Shown here: in pieces, positions 1 through 10,585 of the stretch
How the letters are laid out: the number at the start of each line of letters is the position of its first letter
Position numbering within the stretch: position 1 is the first letter of the stretch
The notes under the pieces: model-generated
Databases searched by the model: none
What the model was told of the DNA's origin: nothing
Seen by the model: the letters and a program-made list of their open reading frames with translations, nothing else
Made by a program: the position numbers and the translations under genes
NCBI RefSeq assembly: GCF_002262875.1
Contig: NZ_NKYE01000004.1
Location: 345,150 to 409,149 of the forward strand
Direction: 5' to 3'
DNA: 64,000 bases
Source: Amycolatopsis antarctica
Lineage (GTDB): Bacteria; Actinomycetota; Actinomycetes; Mycobacteriales; Pseudonocardiaceae

Positions 1-3000
1 ACGCCTTCGCGATGATCGCCTTCTGCTCCACCTCGTGCACCTTCGACGAGCCCGCCGAGGGGGCCGCCATCGGCCGCCGCGCGGCGACCTGCAGGCCGGC
101 CAGCAGCTCCGGGAACTTGCGCGGCAGGTTCAGCCCGAAGAACGGCCAGGCACCCTGGTTCTCCGGCTCCTCCTGCACCCACATGATCTCGGTGGCCTTG
201 GTGAACCGCTCCAGCGCGGCGGCGAGCTTCTTCTTCGGCAGCGGGTAGTACTGCTCGACCCGGACGATCGCGACGTCCTCGATCTCCTGCTTCGTCCGCT
301 CGGCCACCAGCTCCCAGTACATCTTCCCGGACGTCAGCAGCACCTTGCGCGCCTTCTCCGGCGACACGTCGTTGTCGTCGATGACGGAGAGGAACTTCGA
401 GCCGGAGGTGAAGTCCTCCACACCCGACTTCACCGCCTTGTCGCGCAGCAGCCGCTTGGGGGTGAAGACGATCAGCGGGCGGTTCACGCCGTCGAGGGCG
501 TGCCTGCGCAGCAGGTGGAAGTAGTTCGCCGGGGTCGACGGCACCGAGACCGTCATCGAGCCCTCTGCGCAGAGCTGCAGGAACCGCTCGATCCGGCCCG
601 AGGTGTGGTCCGGGCCCTGGCCCTCGTGGCCGTGCGGCAGCAGCAGCACGACGTCGGAGAGCTGTCCCCACTTGGCCTCTCCGGAGGAGATGTACTCGTC
701 GATGATGGTCTGCGCGCCGTTGACGAAGTCGCCGAACTGCGCCTCCCACATCACCAGCGCCTCGGAGTTCGCCACCGAGTAGCCGTACTCGAAACCGACC
801 GCCGCGTACTCCGACAGGGCGGAGTCGTAGATCATCACCCGGCCCTGCTCCTCGGCCAGGTTCTGCAGCGGCTGGTACTCCTGCCCGGTCTTGCGGTCGA
901 TCAGCACCGAGTGCCGCTGGGTGAACGTGCCACGCCGGGAGTCCTGACCGGACAGCCGGACGAGCCTGCCCTCGATGGCCAGCGAACCGAATGCCAGCAG
1001 TTCGCCGAACGCCCAGTCGATGCCGCCCTCGCGGGACATCTTCTGCCTGCGCTCCATCACCGGCTTGACCCTCGGGTGCGGGCTGAAGCCCTCCGGCGCC
1101 TCGCCGAAGGCGTCACCGATGCGCTCCACCACGTCGCGGGAGACGGCGGTCGGCACCTGGGCCGGTACCTGCTGCTCCTCCTCGACCGACGGGCTCGCCG
1201 ACACCGGGTGCTTCTCCAGCTCCCGCACCTCGTTGAACACGTGTTCGAGCTGGCTGGAGAAGTCGCGCAACGCGGCCTCCGCCTCTTCCACGGAGATGTC
1301 CCCACGGCCGATCAGCGACTCGGTGTAGGTCTTGCGGACGCTGCGCTTGGTGTCGATGATGTCGTACATCGCCGGCTGGGTCATCGAGGGATCGTCGCCC
1401 TCGTTGTGACCGCGGCGGCGGTAGCAGATCATGTCGATCACGAAGTCCTTGTTGAACGTCTGGCGGTACTCGACGGCGAGCTGCGCGACCCAGTGCGCCG
1501 CCTCCGGGTCGTCACCGTTCACGTGGAACACCGGGGCGGCGATCATCTTCGCCACGTCCGTCGCGTACTGCGAGGACCGCGAGTTCTCCGGGGCGGTGGT
1601 GAAACCGACCTGGTTGTTGATGATCACGTGCACGGTGCCGCCGGTGCGGTAACCGCGCAGCAGAGCCAGGTTCAGCGTCTCCGCGACCACGCCCTGCCCG
1701 GCGAACGCGGCGTCGCCGTGCAACAGCACCGGCAGCACGGTGAAGCCCTCGCCGCCCTTGTCCAGGATGTCCTGCTTGGCGCGGACGATGCCCTCCAGCA
1801 CCGGGTCCACGGTCTCCAGGTGCGAGGGGTTCGCGGTGAGCGACACCCGCGTCTCGCCGTCGCCGAACATCCGGAAGTACTTGCCCTCGGCGCCGAGGTG
1901 GTACTTCACGTCACCGGAACCGTGCGCCTGGCCGGGATCGAGGTTGCCCTCGAACTCCTGGAAGATCTGCGCGATCGGCTTGCCGACGATGTTCGCCAGC
2001 ACGTTCAGCCTGCCGCGGTGCGGCATGCCGATGACGACCTCGTCCAGCTCGTGCTCGGCCGCCTTGTCCAGCACCGTGTCCAGCAGCGGGATGACGGTCT
2101 CGCCGCCCTCCAGCGAGAACCGCTTCTGCCCGACGTACTTGGTCTGCAGGAAGGTCTCGAACGCCTCGGCGGCGTTCAGCTTCGAGAGCACGTACTTCTG
2201 CACCGAGGTGTCCGGCTTCTCGTGCGGCACCTCGACGCGGTCCTGGATCCAGCGGCGCTCGTCCGGGTCGAGGATGTGCGTGTACTCGATACCGACCGTG
2301 CGGCAGTAGGAGTTGCGCAGCACACCCAGCACGTCGCGCAGCTTCATCCGCTCCTTGCCCGCGAAGCCGCCGACGGCGAACTCCCGGTCCAGGTCCCAGA
2401 GGGTGAGGCCGTGCGAGAGGACGTCGAGGTCCTCGTGCCGTCGCTGGCGGTAGTTCAGCGGATCGGTGTCGGCCATCAGGTGGCCGCGCATCCGGTAGGC
2501 GTCGATCAGCTCGATCACGCGGGCGGTCTTGTCGACGGCGCCCTCGGGGATGTCCTGCACCCAGCGCACCGGTTCGTACGGCAGGCGCAGCGAGGTGAAG
2601 ACGTCGTCGTAGAAGCCGGCCTCGCCGAGCAGGAGCTGGTGGATGTGCTTGAGGAATTCGCCGGACTCGGCGCCCTGGATGATCCGGTGGTCGTAGGTCG
2701 AGGTGAGCGTCATGATCTTGCTGACGCCCAGGTCCACCAGCGTCTTCTCGCTGGTGCCCTCGAAGTGTGCCGGGTACTGCATGGCGCCGACGCCGATGAT
2801 CGTGCCCTGGCCCGCCTGCAGTCGCGGTACCGAGTGGTTCGTGCCGATGCCGCCGGGGTTGGTCAGCGAGATCGTGGTGCCGGAGAAGTCGTCGGCGGTC
2901 AGCTTGTTGTTGCGCGCCTTCTTGACGATGTCCTCGTACGCCTGCCAGAACTGCAGGAAGGTCATGTTCTCGGTGTTCTTGATCGACGCGACGACGAGCG

Positions 3001-3790
3001 TCCGGGCGCCTTCCTTGCCCTTCATGTCGATCGCCAGACCGAAGTTGACGTGCTCGGGGGTGACCGAGTGCGCCTTGCCGTCCACCAGCGCGTAGTGCCG
3101 GTTCATGTTCGGGTACTCGCGCAGCGCCCGGATCATCGCGTAGCCGATGAGGTGGGTGAAGGAGATCTTCCCGCCCCGGGTGCGCTTGAGGTGGTTGTTG
3201 ATCACGATGCGGTTGTCGGCGATCAGCTTCGCCGGCACCGCGCGCACGCTGGTGGCCGTCGGCACCGTCAGCGAGGCGTCCATGTTCTTCGCGATCGCGG
3301 CCGCGGCGCCACGGAGCTGCTTGCTCTCCGGTGCGTCCTTGGCCGGGGCCTTGGCGTCCTTGGAATCCTTGGCGTCCGCCTTCGCCGGGGCGGCCTGGGC
3401 CTTCGCCGGTGCGGGTGCGCTCGCTGTCTTCGCGGGCGCGGCGGCGGGCTTCGCCACGGGGGCCTGCTTGGCCGGGGCCTGCTGTTCGGGAGCGGGCTTC
3501 GCGGGAGCGGGCTTCGCGGGGGCCTGCTTCTCCGGGGCTTTCGCCGACCCGCTCGCCGAGGGCTGCTCCGCCCGGGACGGCGCCGTGCCGTTGCCCTGCG
3601 GGGAGCCGGAAGCCGCGCCGTCCTTCGCCGCGCCGGCGTCGTCCTTCGCGGCCTGCGTCGGCGTGAAATCGGCGAAGAAGTCATGCCACGCGGCGTCTAC
3701 TGAGGAGGGGTCGGCGAGGAACTGGTCGTACATCTCCTCGACGAGCCATTCGTTGGGGCCGAACTGTGACGCAGGGCTGCTGCTGGACAC
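1..3790 (-). CDS. kgd: Multifunctional 2-oxoglutarate decarboxylase / dehydrogenase E1 (3' end cut by window edge)
   Basis: This is the actinobacterial SucA/OdhA/Kgd enzyme. It decarboxylates 2-oxoglutarate with thiamine diphosphate and feeds the TCA cycle, and it carries an E2-like acyltransferase domain on the same chain. The product begins [20 protein letters not shown] at a GTG start (3788-3790). An Ala/Pro/Lys-rich linker with [14 protein letters not shown] repeats covers about residues 40-130. The acyltransferase domain follows, with the YDHRII signature near residue 365. The TPP-dependent E1 domain comes next, with [17 protein letters not shown] near residue 690 and [12 protein letters not shown] before it. 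The frame stays open to base 2 and ends [14 protein letters not shown], which matches the family C-terminus, so only a few codons are missing. No lipoyl domain is visible, as usual for Kgd. A weak GAGG lies about 13 nt before the start. It is divergent from the YbaB-like gene across 259 bp. Confidence 0.96.
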   Translation of the reverse strand, partial: MSSSSPASQFGPNEWLVEEMYDQFLADPSSVDAAWHDFFADFTPTQAAKDDAGAAKDGAASGSPQGNGTAPSRAEQPSASGSAKAPEKQAPAKPAPAKPAPEQQAPAKQAPVAKPAAAPAKTASAPAPAKAQAAPAKADAKDSKDAKAPAKDAPESKQLRGAAAAIAKNMDASLTVPTATSVRAVPAKLIADNRIVINNHLKRTRGGKISFTHLIGYAMIRALREYPNMNRHYALVDGKAHSVTPEHVNFGLAIDMKGKEGARTLVVASIKNTENMTFLQFWQAYEDIVKKARNNKLTADDFSGTTISLTNPGGIGTNHSVPRLQAGQGTIIGVGAMQYPAHFEGTSEKTLVDLGVSKIMTLTSTYDHRIIQGAESGEFLKHIHQLLLGEAGFYDDVFTSLRLPYEPVRWVQDIPEGAVDKTARVIELIDAYRMRGHLMADTDPLNYRQRRHEDLDVLSHGLTLWDLDREFAVGGFAGKERMKLRDVLGVLRNSYCRTVGIEYTHILDPDERRWIQDRVEVPHEKPDTSVQKYVLSKLNAAEAFETFLQTKYVGQKRFSLEGGETVIPLLDTVLDKAAEHELDEVVIGMPHRGRLNVLANIVGKPIAQIFQEFEGNLDPGQAHGSGDVKYHLGAEGKYFRMFGDGETRVSLTANPSHLETVDPVLEGIVRAKQDILDKGGEGFTVLPVLLHGDAAFAGQGVVAETLNLALLRGYRTGGTVHVIINNQVGFTTAPENSRSSQYATDVAKMIAAPVFHVNGDDPEAAHWVAQLAVEYRQTFNKDFVIDMICYRRRGHNEGDDPSMTQPAMYDIIDTKRSVRKTYTESLIGRGDISVEEAEAALRDFSSQLEHVFNEVRELEKHPVSASPSVEEEQQVPAQVPTAVSRDVVERIGDAFGEAPEGFSPHPRVKPVMERRQKMSREGGIDWAFGELLAFGSLAIEGRLVRLSGQDSRRGTFTQRHSVLIDRKTGQEYQPLQNLAEEQGRVMIYDSALSEYAAVGFEYGYSVANSEALVMWEAQFGDFVNGAQTIIDEYISSGEAKWGQLSDVVLLLPHGHEGQGPDHTSGRIERFLQLCAEGSMTVSVPSTPANYFHLLRRHALDGVNRPLIVFTPKRLLRDKAVKSGVEDFTSGSKFLSVIDDNDVSPEKARKVLLTSGKMYWELVAERTKQEIEDVAIVRVEQYYPLPKKKLAAALERFTKATEIMWVQEEPENQGAWPFFGLNLPRKFPELLAGLQVAARRPMAAPSAGSSKVHEVEQKAIIAKA

Positions 3791-4049
3791 GGCTTGGACT
3801 CGCCTCTATCCGTCTCGATCTAACTTGTCCGATTACGCGCCTACCAGGCTAACCCCCCTGCCTTCAGCCGTGTGAGCTAACTGGCCCTAGCGCGGCGGCG
3901 GGCGTTTGGCGTTCGTCACTGAATCGATCCGGTCTAGGCGAGCGGACCGCTCGTTCGATCGCAGTGGACGAGCACGCCGAGTTCGGGGCAATCTGGCGGA
4001 ACCGATGTCGAGCGGGCGCCGTCTCCATGACGGGCGAAGGGGGTTCACG

Positions 4050-4592
4050 GTGGCGGATCTGTCCGATGTCGAGCGCATGGTGGCCGACTGGGAGCGCGGT
4101 GCCACCGAGAAGGCGGCCCGCTACGAGCAGATGCAGCGGCAGGTCGAGCAGATATCGATCACCGAATCGGTCGCCTCGGGCGCGGTCAGCGTGACCGTCG
4201 GGCACAACGGCCTGCCCACCGACGTGCGGATGACCGAGGCGGTCAAGTCGATGGCCGCCGAGGAGATCGCCGCCGCCGTACTGGCCGCCATGCGCAAGGC
4301 GCAGTCGAGATACCCGGAGCGGCTCGCCGAGATCACCGCGGCGACCGTGGGCGACGACACGACCACCCGGCACATCCTGGCCACCGCGACCGAGCAGTTC
4401 CCCGCGCCGCTGGAGGAGGACGAGCCGTCCGCACCCGAAGCGCCGAGGGCGAGGCTCTACGACCGCGAACCCGAGGACGAACCGGCACCGCCGCGAGCAC
4501 CCCGGCCCAGAGCGGACGGCGGGCGGGGCGGCGGGGCCACCGAATCCGACGGGGACGACTTCGGCGGCGAGTCCTTCATGCGGCGCGACTGA
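4050..4592 (+). CDS. YbaB/EbfC-family DNA-binding-like protein
   Basis: The 180-residue product starts MADLSDVERMVADWERGA. An N-terminal helix is followed by a YbaB-like core (SGAVSVTVGHNGLPTDVRMT, then a helix rich in Ala and Lys/Arg) over about residues 1-115. The tail is acidic, proline-rich and disordered and ends in MRRD. The GTG at 4050 is preferred because a purine-rich AAGGGGG lies 7 nt upstream. Earlier in-frame starts lack such a site. In actinobacteria, YbaB-like genes of this size often sit directly before type VII secretion substrates and Rhs toxins, as here: the EspC-like gene starts 28 bp downstream. The family binds DNA or acts as a small scaffold, but its role at toxin loci is not known to me. 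A chaperone or regulatory role for the downstream genes is only inference. Confidence 0.8.
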   Translation: MADLSDVERMVADWERGATEKAARYEQMQRQVEQISITESVASGAVSVTVGHNGLPTDVRMTEAVKSMAAEEIAAAVLAAMRKAQSRYPERLAEITAATVGDDTTTRHILATATEQFPAPLEEDEPSAPEAPRARLYDREPEDEPAPPRAPRPRADGGRGGGATESDGDDFGGESFMRRD

Positions 4593-4620
4593 GGCGGTAC
4601 ACGGAGACTTGGGGGTAGGC

Positions 4621-4935
4621 ATGTCCGGCGGCTTCGAAGTACTTGGTGAGGAACTGGAAACCCATGCCGGCAAGGTCGACGGACTCGCCGAGCGACTGCG
4701 TACCGCGGTGCGGGCGGCCCAGCAGGTGAGCATGGACAACAGCGCGTTCGGCGTGATCTGCCAGCCGTTCGCGCTGCTGCTCGACCCGTTCGAGCAGATG
4801 GGCGTCCAGGCGCTGGAGCAGGGCGCGGAGTCGGTCGCGGACACCGCGGGCAAGGTCCGCGACGCCTCCTCGAAATACGCCGAGCGCGAGGGCGTCACCG
4901 GCACGGAGATCAACAGACACGGGGAGTCGTTGTGA
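4621..4935 (+). CDS. EspC-like type VII secretion substrate/partner (DUF2580 type)
   Basis: This 104-residue helical protein starts MSGGFEVLGEELETHAGKVD. Its pattern fits the EspC/DUF2580 group of ESX substrates: two amphipathic helices, a conserved FGVICQPFALLLDPFEQ block in the middle, and a C-terminal YAERE that matches the YxxxD/E export signal. A GGGGGTAG ribosome site lies just before the ATG. The stop overlaps the GTG start of the Rhs toxin by four bases (GTGA), so the two are almost certainly co-translated. I infer that it pairs with the toxin N-terminus for export through an ESX machine. No EccC or other ESX core gene is in this window. Confidence 0.82.
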   Translation: MSGGFEVLGEELETHAGKVDGLAERLRTAVRAAQQVSMDNSAFGVICQPFALLLDPFEQMGVQALEQGAESVADTAGKVRDASSKYAEREGVTGTEINRHGESL

Positions 4936-7900
4936 CCGGGCCGAATCCGCTCGTCGCGCAGGAGCAGTCGCGGACCACCGCCGTCACCGGCATCGGGATC
5001 GCCGAGTCCTCGGTCGATCTGGCCAACGGCGTCGCCGACGGATCCTGGGTCGAGGCCGGCCTCGGCGCGGTCGGCGTCGGCCTCGAAGTGCTGTCGATGG
5101 TCATCGACCCGATCGGCACCCTCGCCTCCTACGGCGTCTCCTGGCTGATCGAGCATGTGGAGCCGCTCAAGGAGGCGCTCGACTGGTTCGCCGGTGACCC
5201 GCCGGTGATCCAGTCCTTCTCCGAGACCTGGGCGAACGTCGCCGCCGAGGTCGGCGCGGTCGCCCAGGAGTACGGCACCGAGTCGCGGAACGGCACGGCG
5301 GGCTGGCTCGGCGCGGGCGGGGACGCCTACCGGCAGCATGCCGCCGAACAGGCCGACGCGCTGGCCGGTGCCTCCTCGCTGGCGGACGGCATCTCCGTCG
5401 GCGTGATGGTGATGGGCGAGGTCGTCGCGGCGGTCCGCGAGCTGGTCCGGGACCTGGTGGCCGAACTCGTCGGCAAGCTGATCACCTGGGCACTGGAGGC
5501 CGCGGCCACGCTCGGCTTCGCGACCCCGGTGATCGCGGCGCAGGCCACGGCCGCGATCTCCAAGGCGATCTCGAAGGTCAGCGAGCTGGTGCAGAAGCTG
5601 GTGAAGACGATCAGCAACGTCTCGCCGCGGATCGGCAAGATCATCGACAAGCTCGGCGAGATCATCGAGAAGCTGGCCAAGCTCGGCCGCAAGATCGACG
5701 GCGGTGGCACCACGCCGTCCGGCACCCGAGGCGGTCCGGACCTGGACGCACCCACCGTCAGGGGGCCGGACGGCACCTCGCCCTCGGGCACCTCGCCCTC
5801 GTCCGGTTCGCCCGGCGGCACCTCACCCTCCGGCGCGAGGGACACCACACCCTCGGGCAGCAGGCCGCCGGACACCCCGGCCGGTCCGCGCGCCGATCCA
5901 GGGTCCCCGGGCACGTCGCCCGACGGCTCCGCACCCGCGGGCGCGGGCCGCAACGGGGACGGCACCCCCGGCGGCAGGGGCGAGAGTGCGAACCGGCCGG
6001 CCGACCCACACGACACGAGAACGCCGGTCGACCAGCGCAACACCTGCAACGACCCGATCGACGTCGCCACCGGAGAGATGGTTCTGGTGCAGACCGATGT
6101 CGATCTCGCCGGGGTGCTACCGCTGCTCCTCCGTCGTACCCACGTGTCGTCCTACCGGGCGGGCCGTTCGTTCGGCCGCTCGTGGGCGTGCACCCTCGAC
6201 CAGCGGCTGGAGTTCGACGACGACGGAGTCGTGTTCGTCGGCGAGGACGGGATGCTGCTCGTCTACCCGGAACTCCCGCCGGCGGGCGAGGTCCTGCCGG
6301 AGGTCGGCCCCCGGTGGCCGTTGACGCGGGAAGAGAGCGGGTACGCCCTGCACCGTCCGGACTCGGGGCAGACGTTCCGGTTCGACCGCGGCCGGGGACA
6401 GGTCGCCCGGCTCGCGTCGATCGCCGACCACAGCGGCAACAAGCTCGTGATCGGCCGTCACGCCGACGGGCTTGCCCGATTCGTCGAACACTCCGGCGGC
6501 TACCGGATCGAGATCGACGCCCGGCAGGGGCGCGTGCACGCACTCCGGCTGGCGCCCCCGGACGGCGACAGCGTCACGCTGGCCGGATTCGCCTACACCG
6601 AGTCCGGCGATCTCTCGTCCGTGACGAACAGTTCCGGGCGATCACTCACCTTCGAGTACGACGTCGAGGGGCGCATCGTCCGCTGGGTCGATCGAAACGG
6701 CGAGTGGTACCGGTACTTCTACGACGCGGACGGCCGATGTGTCGCCAACCAGGGCTCCGGCGGCTTCCTGAACGGGACATTCGCTTACGACGGCGAGCGC
6801 TCGATGACCCGATTCACCGACGCGCTCGGCAACACCACCACCTACCGGTTCGACCGATCCCGGAACCTGGTCGCCGAGACGGACCCGCTCGGCCACACAA
6901 CCAGCCAGGTGTGGAACGAGTTCGATCAGCTCATCGAGCGTACGGACCCGCTCGGACGAACGACCCGTTACGAGTACGACGAACGCGGCGGGCTGGTGGT
7001 GCTCACCCGCCCCGACAGCACGCAGGCCCGCGCCGAGCACAACGAGATGGGCAGGCCGACCGTCACCATCGATCCCGACGGTGCGACCTGGCGCCGGGAG
7101 TACGACGGCGCGGGCAAGGTCACCCTGGTGGTCGACCCGTCCGGCGCCAGGACGCTGTGTACTTACAACGAGGCCGGGCAACGGGTGTCGGTGACCGATG
7201 CTCTGGGGAGGACACGGCGCACCGAGACCGACGCGGCGGGACTGCCGATCCTGGAAACCGACCACGAGGGCAACACAACGCGATATCGGCGGGACCAGTT
7301 CGGACGAATCGTCGAGATCACCGACGCGGCCGGTCGTTCCGTCACTCTGCGCTGGACCGTGGAGGGAAACCTGCTCGCACGGTCCAGGCCCGACGGGGGC
7401 GAGCAGACCTGGCGATACGACGGCGAGGGCAACCTGATCGAGCACCGTGATCAGCTCGGTGGACGCACGACGATCACCCGGACGCACTTCGACCTCCCGC
7501 TCGAGGAGGTCCGGCCGGACGGGACCCGCCTTCGCTTCGGCTACGACCAGGCACTGCGGCTGACCTCGGTCACCAACTCCCAGGGCATGGTCTGGCGGTA
7601 CTCGTACGACGCGGCCGGGCGGCTGATCTCCGAGACCGACTTCAACGGGCGCACGATCGGCTACCGCTATGACGCGGCCGGCCAGCTCGTCTGCCGGACG
7701 AACGGCCTCGGTCAGGACATCGACTACCTTCGGGATCGGCTCGGCAACGTCGTCCGCCGCGAGCACGGCGACACGGTGGAGACTTTCGAATTCGACCCGA
7801 TGAGCCGGATGATCGGTGCGGCCAACGAGCATGTTCGGCTGGATCTGATCCGGGACCCGCTCGGCAGAGTCGTCGCCGAAGGCGTCAACGGCAGGATGGT

Positions 7901-9530
7901 CACCTCGGCCTACGACCCGATCGGGCGGCGTACGTCCAGGCGGACTCCCACGGGTGCCGAGACGACCTGGCGGTATGGCGAAGGGCCCCGGCCGGCGGAA
8001 CTCGTGACCGCCGGGCACACCGTCAGTTTCGGCTACGACGCGCTCGGCCGCGAAACCGAGCGACTGCTCGACACCGGCACGATCATCGCGCAGTCCTGGG
8101 ACGTCGATCATCGGCTCGCCACCCAGACCGTCTCCGCCGTGCCTCGTGACCGCACCGCTGTCGCGCGAACGAACCTGCTGATGGAACGTCGTTATCGCTA
8201 CAACACGAACGGCGTCCTGGCCGGGATCGACAGTTCGACCGGTGACGCGCGCTCGTTCGACCTGGATCCCGGATCCCGGATCACGGCGGTCCGGGGAAGC
8301 GGATGGTCGGAGAGCTACGCATACGACGGCGCGGGCAACATCACCAGTGCTGCCTGGGACGGCGAGGTCGAGGCGCAGGGCGCCCGTGAATTCCTCGGAT
8401 CGGCGGTCACCAGGGCTGGGAACCTGCGGTACCGCTACGACAGGCAGGGCAGGATCGTCCTGCGGCAGAAGAAGCGGTTGTCGGCGAAGCCGGACAACTG
8501 GCACTACACCTGGGACGCCGACGACCGGCTGGTCGGCGTCACCACGCCGGATGGTGCCCGGTGGCGCTATCTCTACGACCCGATCGGCAGGCGCGTGGCG
8601 AAGCTGCGCCTCGCGACCGAGTCCGGGCAACCGGCCGAACGGATCGATTTCGCTTGGGACGGAATGGTTCCCGCGGAGCAGGTGCATTCCTCGGGGCGGG
8701 CGACGTGCTGGAACTGGGAACCGGGAACGTTCCGGGCGGTGACCCAGGTCGAGCGGAAACGTGGCGGCTCAGCGGAACAGGAATGGGTTGATCAGGAGTT
8801 CTATTCGATCGTCACCGACCTGGTCGGCACGCCGACGGATCTGGTCGACGCCGAAGGAGAGCCGGTGTGGCGGCGCCGGGCGACGGTCTGGGGGAAGGAC
8901 CTGGGCACCTCGGCCGCCCGTGCGGACACACCACTGCGCTTTCCCGGGCAGATCTTCGACCCGGAGTCCGGCCTGCACTACAACCATTTCCGTTACTACG
9001 ACCCGGAAACTGGCCGTTACACCTCGCACGATCCGCTGGGGCTGGCGCCGTCCCCCAATCCGCAGGCCTACGTCCCCAACCCGTTGATGGAGATCGACCC
9101 GGCCGGGCTGGCGCCATGCCGCGACTTCTACAGCGTCCAGAGCCGAGCCGACGCCGACCGCCTGATCCACAACGGTGGCGAGCCGTGGCCGTCCGGTGTG
9201 GACGCGAACGGCAGGCCGCGATCCGAGTTCGGTGAAGGTCTCTACGCGTGGGGAGACCGGGAAGGCGCACAGAGGTACCTGGACCGGGTCAGCAGTCGCG
9301 ACGGCGCGCCGGGCGACCTGGAGATCGTGCAGCATCGCATTTCCGGGGAGGATTTCGACAGGCTGCGATCGGCGGATCTCGGTGCCATGGACGACGACAC
9401 GGCGACCGCCATCTGGCAGGCCGGAAGTCGCAACGATTATGATCACATCACCCGTCCCACAGGCAATTTCGGCTCCGAGCACTATTTCCGAAGCGGGGTC
9501 TTTCATCTGCTGCAGAGTTGGAGAACATGA
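4932..9530 (+). CDS. Rhs/YD-repeat polymorphic toxin with type VII-style N-terminus
   Basis: The 1532-residue product has four parts. Residues 1-255 form a helical WXG100-like region with a WLG turn at residues 125-127 and a long hydrophobic/amphipathic helix zone near 185-215. Residues about 255-365 are a Gly/Ser/Pro/Thr linker. A DUF6531-type entry (DPIDVATGEMV, then LLRRTHVSSYRAGRSFG) leads into many YD repeats (YDAAGRL, YDPIGRR and similar) that should form the toxin-enclosing shell. The shell closes with the Rhs core end (GLHYNHFRYYDPETGRYTSHDPLGL, here given in part, then NPLMEIDPAGL), where Rhs proteins usually self-cleave. The last 139 residues, from about 1394, are the variable tip and contain FYSVQSRADADRLI and FGEGLYAWGDREGAQRYL. 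That tip resembles ADP-ribosyltransferase-like toxins by eye, but the activity is unproven. The GTG start overlaps the EspC-like stop, and the stop overlaps the next start (ATGA). Confidence 0.92.
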   Translation: MTGPNPLVAQEQSRTTAVTGIGIAESSVDLANGVADGSWVEAGLGAVGVGLEVLSMVIDPIGTLASYGVSWLIEHVEPLKEALDWFAGDPPVIQSFSETWANVAAEVGAVAQEYGTESRNGTAGWLGAGGDAYRQHAAEQADALAGASSLADGISVGVMVMGEVVAAVRELVRDLVAELVGKLITWALEAAATLGFATPVIAAQATAAISKAISKVSELVQKLVKTISNVSPRIGKIIDKLGEIIEKLAKLGRKIDGGGTTPSGTRGGPDLDAPTVRGPDGTSPSGTSPSSGSPGGTSPSGARDTTPSGSRPPDTPAGPRADPGSPGTSPDGSAPAGAGRNGDGTPGGRGESANRPADPHDTRTPVDQRNTCNDPIDVATGEMVLVQTDVDLAGVLPLLLRRTHVSSYRAGRSFGRSWACTLDQRLEFDDDGVVFVGEDGMLLVYPELPPAGEVLPEVGPRWPLTREESGYALHRPDSGQTFRFDRGRGQVARLASIADHSGNKLVIGRHADGLARFVEHSGGYRIEIDARQGRVHALRLAPPDGDSVTLAGFAYTESGDLSSVTNSSGRSLTFEYDVEGRIVRWVDRNGEWYRYFYDADGRCVANQGSGGFLNGTFAYDGERSMTRFTDALGNTTTYRFDRSRNLVAETDPLGHTTSQVWNEFDQLIERTDPLGRTTRYEYDERGGLVVLTRPDSTQARAEHNEMGRPTVTIDPDGATWRREYDGAGKVTLVVDPSGARTLCTYNEAGQRVSVTDALGRTRRTETDAAGLPILETDHEGNTTRYRRDQFGRIVEITDAAGRSVTLRWTVEGNLLARSRPDGGEQTWRYDGEGNLIEHRDQLGGRTTITRTHFDLPLEEVRPDGTRLRFGYDQALRLTSVTNSQGMVWRYSYDAAGRLISETDFNGRTIGYRYDAAGQLVCRTNGLGQDIDYLRDRLGNVVRREHGDTVETFEFDPMSRMIGAANEHVRLDLIRDPLGRVVAEGVNGRMVTSAYDPIGRRTSRRTPTGAETTWRYGEGPRPAELVTAGHTVSFGYDALGRETERLLDTGTIIAQSWDVDHRLATQTVSAVPRDRTAVARTNLLMERRYRYNTNGVLAGIDSSTGDARSFDLDPGSRITAVRGSGWSESYAYDGAGNITSAAWDGEVEAQGAREFLGSAVTRAGNLRYRYDRQGRIVLRQKKRLSAKPDNWHYTWDADDRLVGVTTPDGARWRYLYDPIGRRVAKLRLATESGQPAERIDFAWDGMVPAEQVHSSGRATCWNWEPGTFRAVTQVERKRGGSAEQEWVDQEFYSIVTDLVGTPTDLVDAEGEPVWRRRATVWGKDLGTSAARADTPLRFPGQIFDPESGLHYNHFRYYDPETGRYTSHDPLGLAPSPNPQAYVPNPLMEIDPAGLAPCRDFYSVQSRADADRLIHNGGEPWPSGVDANGRPRSEFGEGLYAWGDREGAQRYLDRVSSRDGAPGDLEIVQHRISGEDFDRLRSADLGAMDDDTATAIWQAGSRNDYDHITRPTGNFGSEHYFRSGVFHLLQSWRT

Positions 9531-9946
9531 TGGTGGGGACGATGCCGGCCGAGGGTGAGTTCACGCTGCAGCGGCAGAAGAACGGCAGGGGTTACTACGG
9601 CAACGTGACCGTGCGCGTGCGATCCGGTGCGGGATCCGGGGAGCCCCCCGTGGTCTGGTCTGTGCCGGAGGACGACCGGACGTCGATTCAGCCGCGGACG
9701 GACGCCGAGTACGTCGACGCGGCGATCGCCGGAGCCGGAGACGGTATGGAACTGGCCCGCGACTGTGGGCGGGAGGTGGATGGTCTGCTCGTCGAGATCG
9801 TGCACGCTCAGGTGCAGCTGACCGACATCGAGGAATCGGCGATGCGCGCCGCGGCCGCGATGGCCGTGACGGGCGCGCTGGGTCTCCGGGACGAGGTCGA
9901 ACTCGGCTTCGACGCGGGCTGGGTGGTTCACCGCAGGGCCGGCTGA
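9527..9946 (+). CDS. Probable cognate immunity protein of the Rhs toxin
   Basis: The 139-residue cytosolic product has no signal peptide or membrane segment and is predicted to mix strand and helix (FTLQRQKNGRGYYGNVTVRV, then EYVDAAIAGAGDGMELARDC). I do not recognise the family. Its position directly after the toxin, with translational coupling (ATGA at 9527-9530), is the classic place for the immunity gene. A GGAG at 9520-9523 serves either ATG 9527 or ATG 9530; the latter has the better spacing, so the true start may be one codon later. A degraded copy of its last 20 or so codons is found at 10586-10650, which shows that this immunity gene has been duplicated or exchanged here before. Confidence 0.72.
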   Translation: MMVGTMPAEGEFTLQRQKNGRGYYGNVTVRVRSGAGSGEPPVVWSVPEDDRTSIQPRTDAEYVDAAIAGAGDGMELARDCGREVDGLLVEIVHAQVQLTDIEESAMRAAAAMAVTGALGLRDEVELGFDAGWVVHRRAG

Positions 9947-10125
9947 CCGCGTCCGCCGTACCCCCGAGTGGTCCGAAGGCGCGCCGCGGTTCCGGTCGAC
10001 GGTGGGGCACCTGATAGCGCCGGGCCACCCGGCGACGTTCGCGGGTGCGACCGGGGCCCTACGCCTACTCGCGCGCCATGATCGCCCGACGACGATTCGC
10101 CCGGGCGACCTACCGTGAGGCACCG

Positions 10126-10518
10126 ATGATCATCGCAAGCTCCCACTCGGCCGGCCTGACCGAACTGGAACTGTCCGGAAATCCCGACGAGTACGCGGAG
10201 TTCGCCGCGACGCTCGACAGCGCCGGCGGCGCCGTCGCGCTCGACACGACCACGGACGTCGCCCCGTACGAACACGCCATCGCGACCGTCGAAGTGGCCG
10301 AGAGCAGTGGCCGCGAGGTCGTCATCTCGGTCGACCGGGCACGGAACGCGCTCGTCATCCGGGGCGGCGCGGACCCGCTGCGGATCCTCGCCGGGAACGT
10401 GCGCACGGCCGCGGAGCTGACCGATCCTCGTCACCACGTGCACATCGAGTACTTCCCGGGCCACCACTACCTCGGCGAGGACTCTCTACCGCTGACCATC
10501 GCGGCGGCGCGGACCTGA
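10126..10518 (+). CDS. Imm32-like immunity protein
   Basis: The 130-residue product starts MIIASSHSAGLTELELSGNP and ends with HHVHIEYFPGHHYLGEDSLP followed by LTIAAART. The closing block (H-x-H-I-E-Y, then a conserved D-S-x-P-L) resembles immunity family Imm32, which protects against polymorphic toxins. TGAGG lies six nt before the ATG. It stands 179 bp after the first immunity gene with no toxin of its own between them. I read it as an orphan immunity gene kept against toxins of rivals or left from an earlier toxin tip. Family assignment is by eye and moderately sure. Confidence 0.68.
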   Translation: MIIASSHSAGLTELELSGNPDEYAEFAATLDSAGGAVALDTTTDVAPYEHAIATVEVAESSGREVVISVDRARNALVIRGGADPLRILAGNVRTAAELTDPRHHVHIEYFPGHHYLGEDSLPLTIAAART

Positions 10519-10585
10519 TCCCGAGCACGCCTGACACGGACACCCGCCGCGCACCCGGTCGGTCGTTCGGCCCGGGCGCCGGGGC

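Noticed and set aside
35..3703. A long open frame of over 1200 codons on the + strand opposite kgd
   Set aside because: It is the mirror frame of a high-GC gene. Its peptide is Arg/His/Val-rich without any fold, while the - strand gives a complete Kgd protein.
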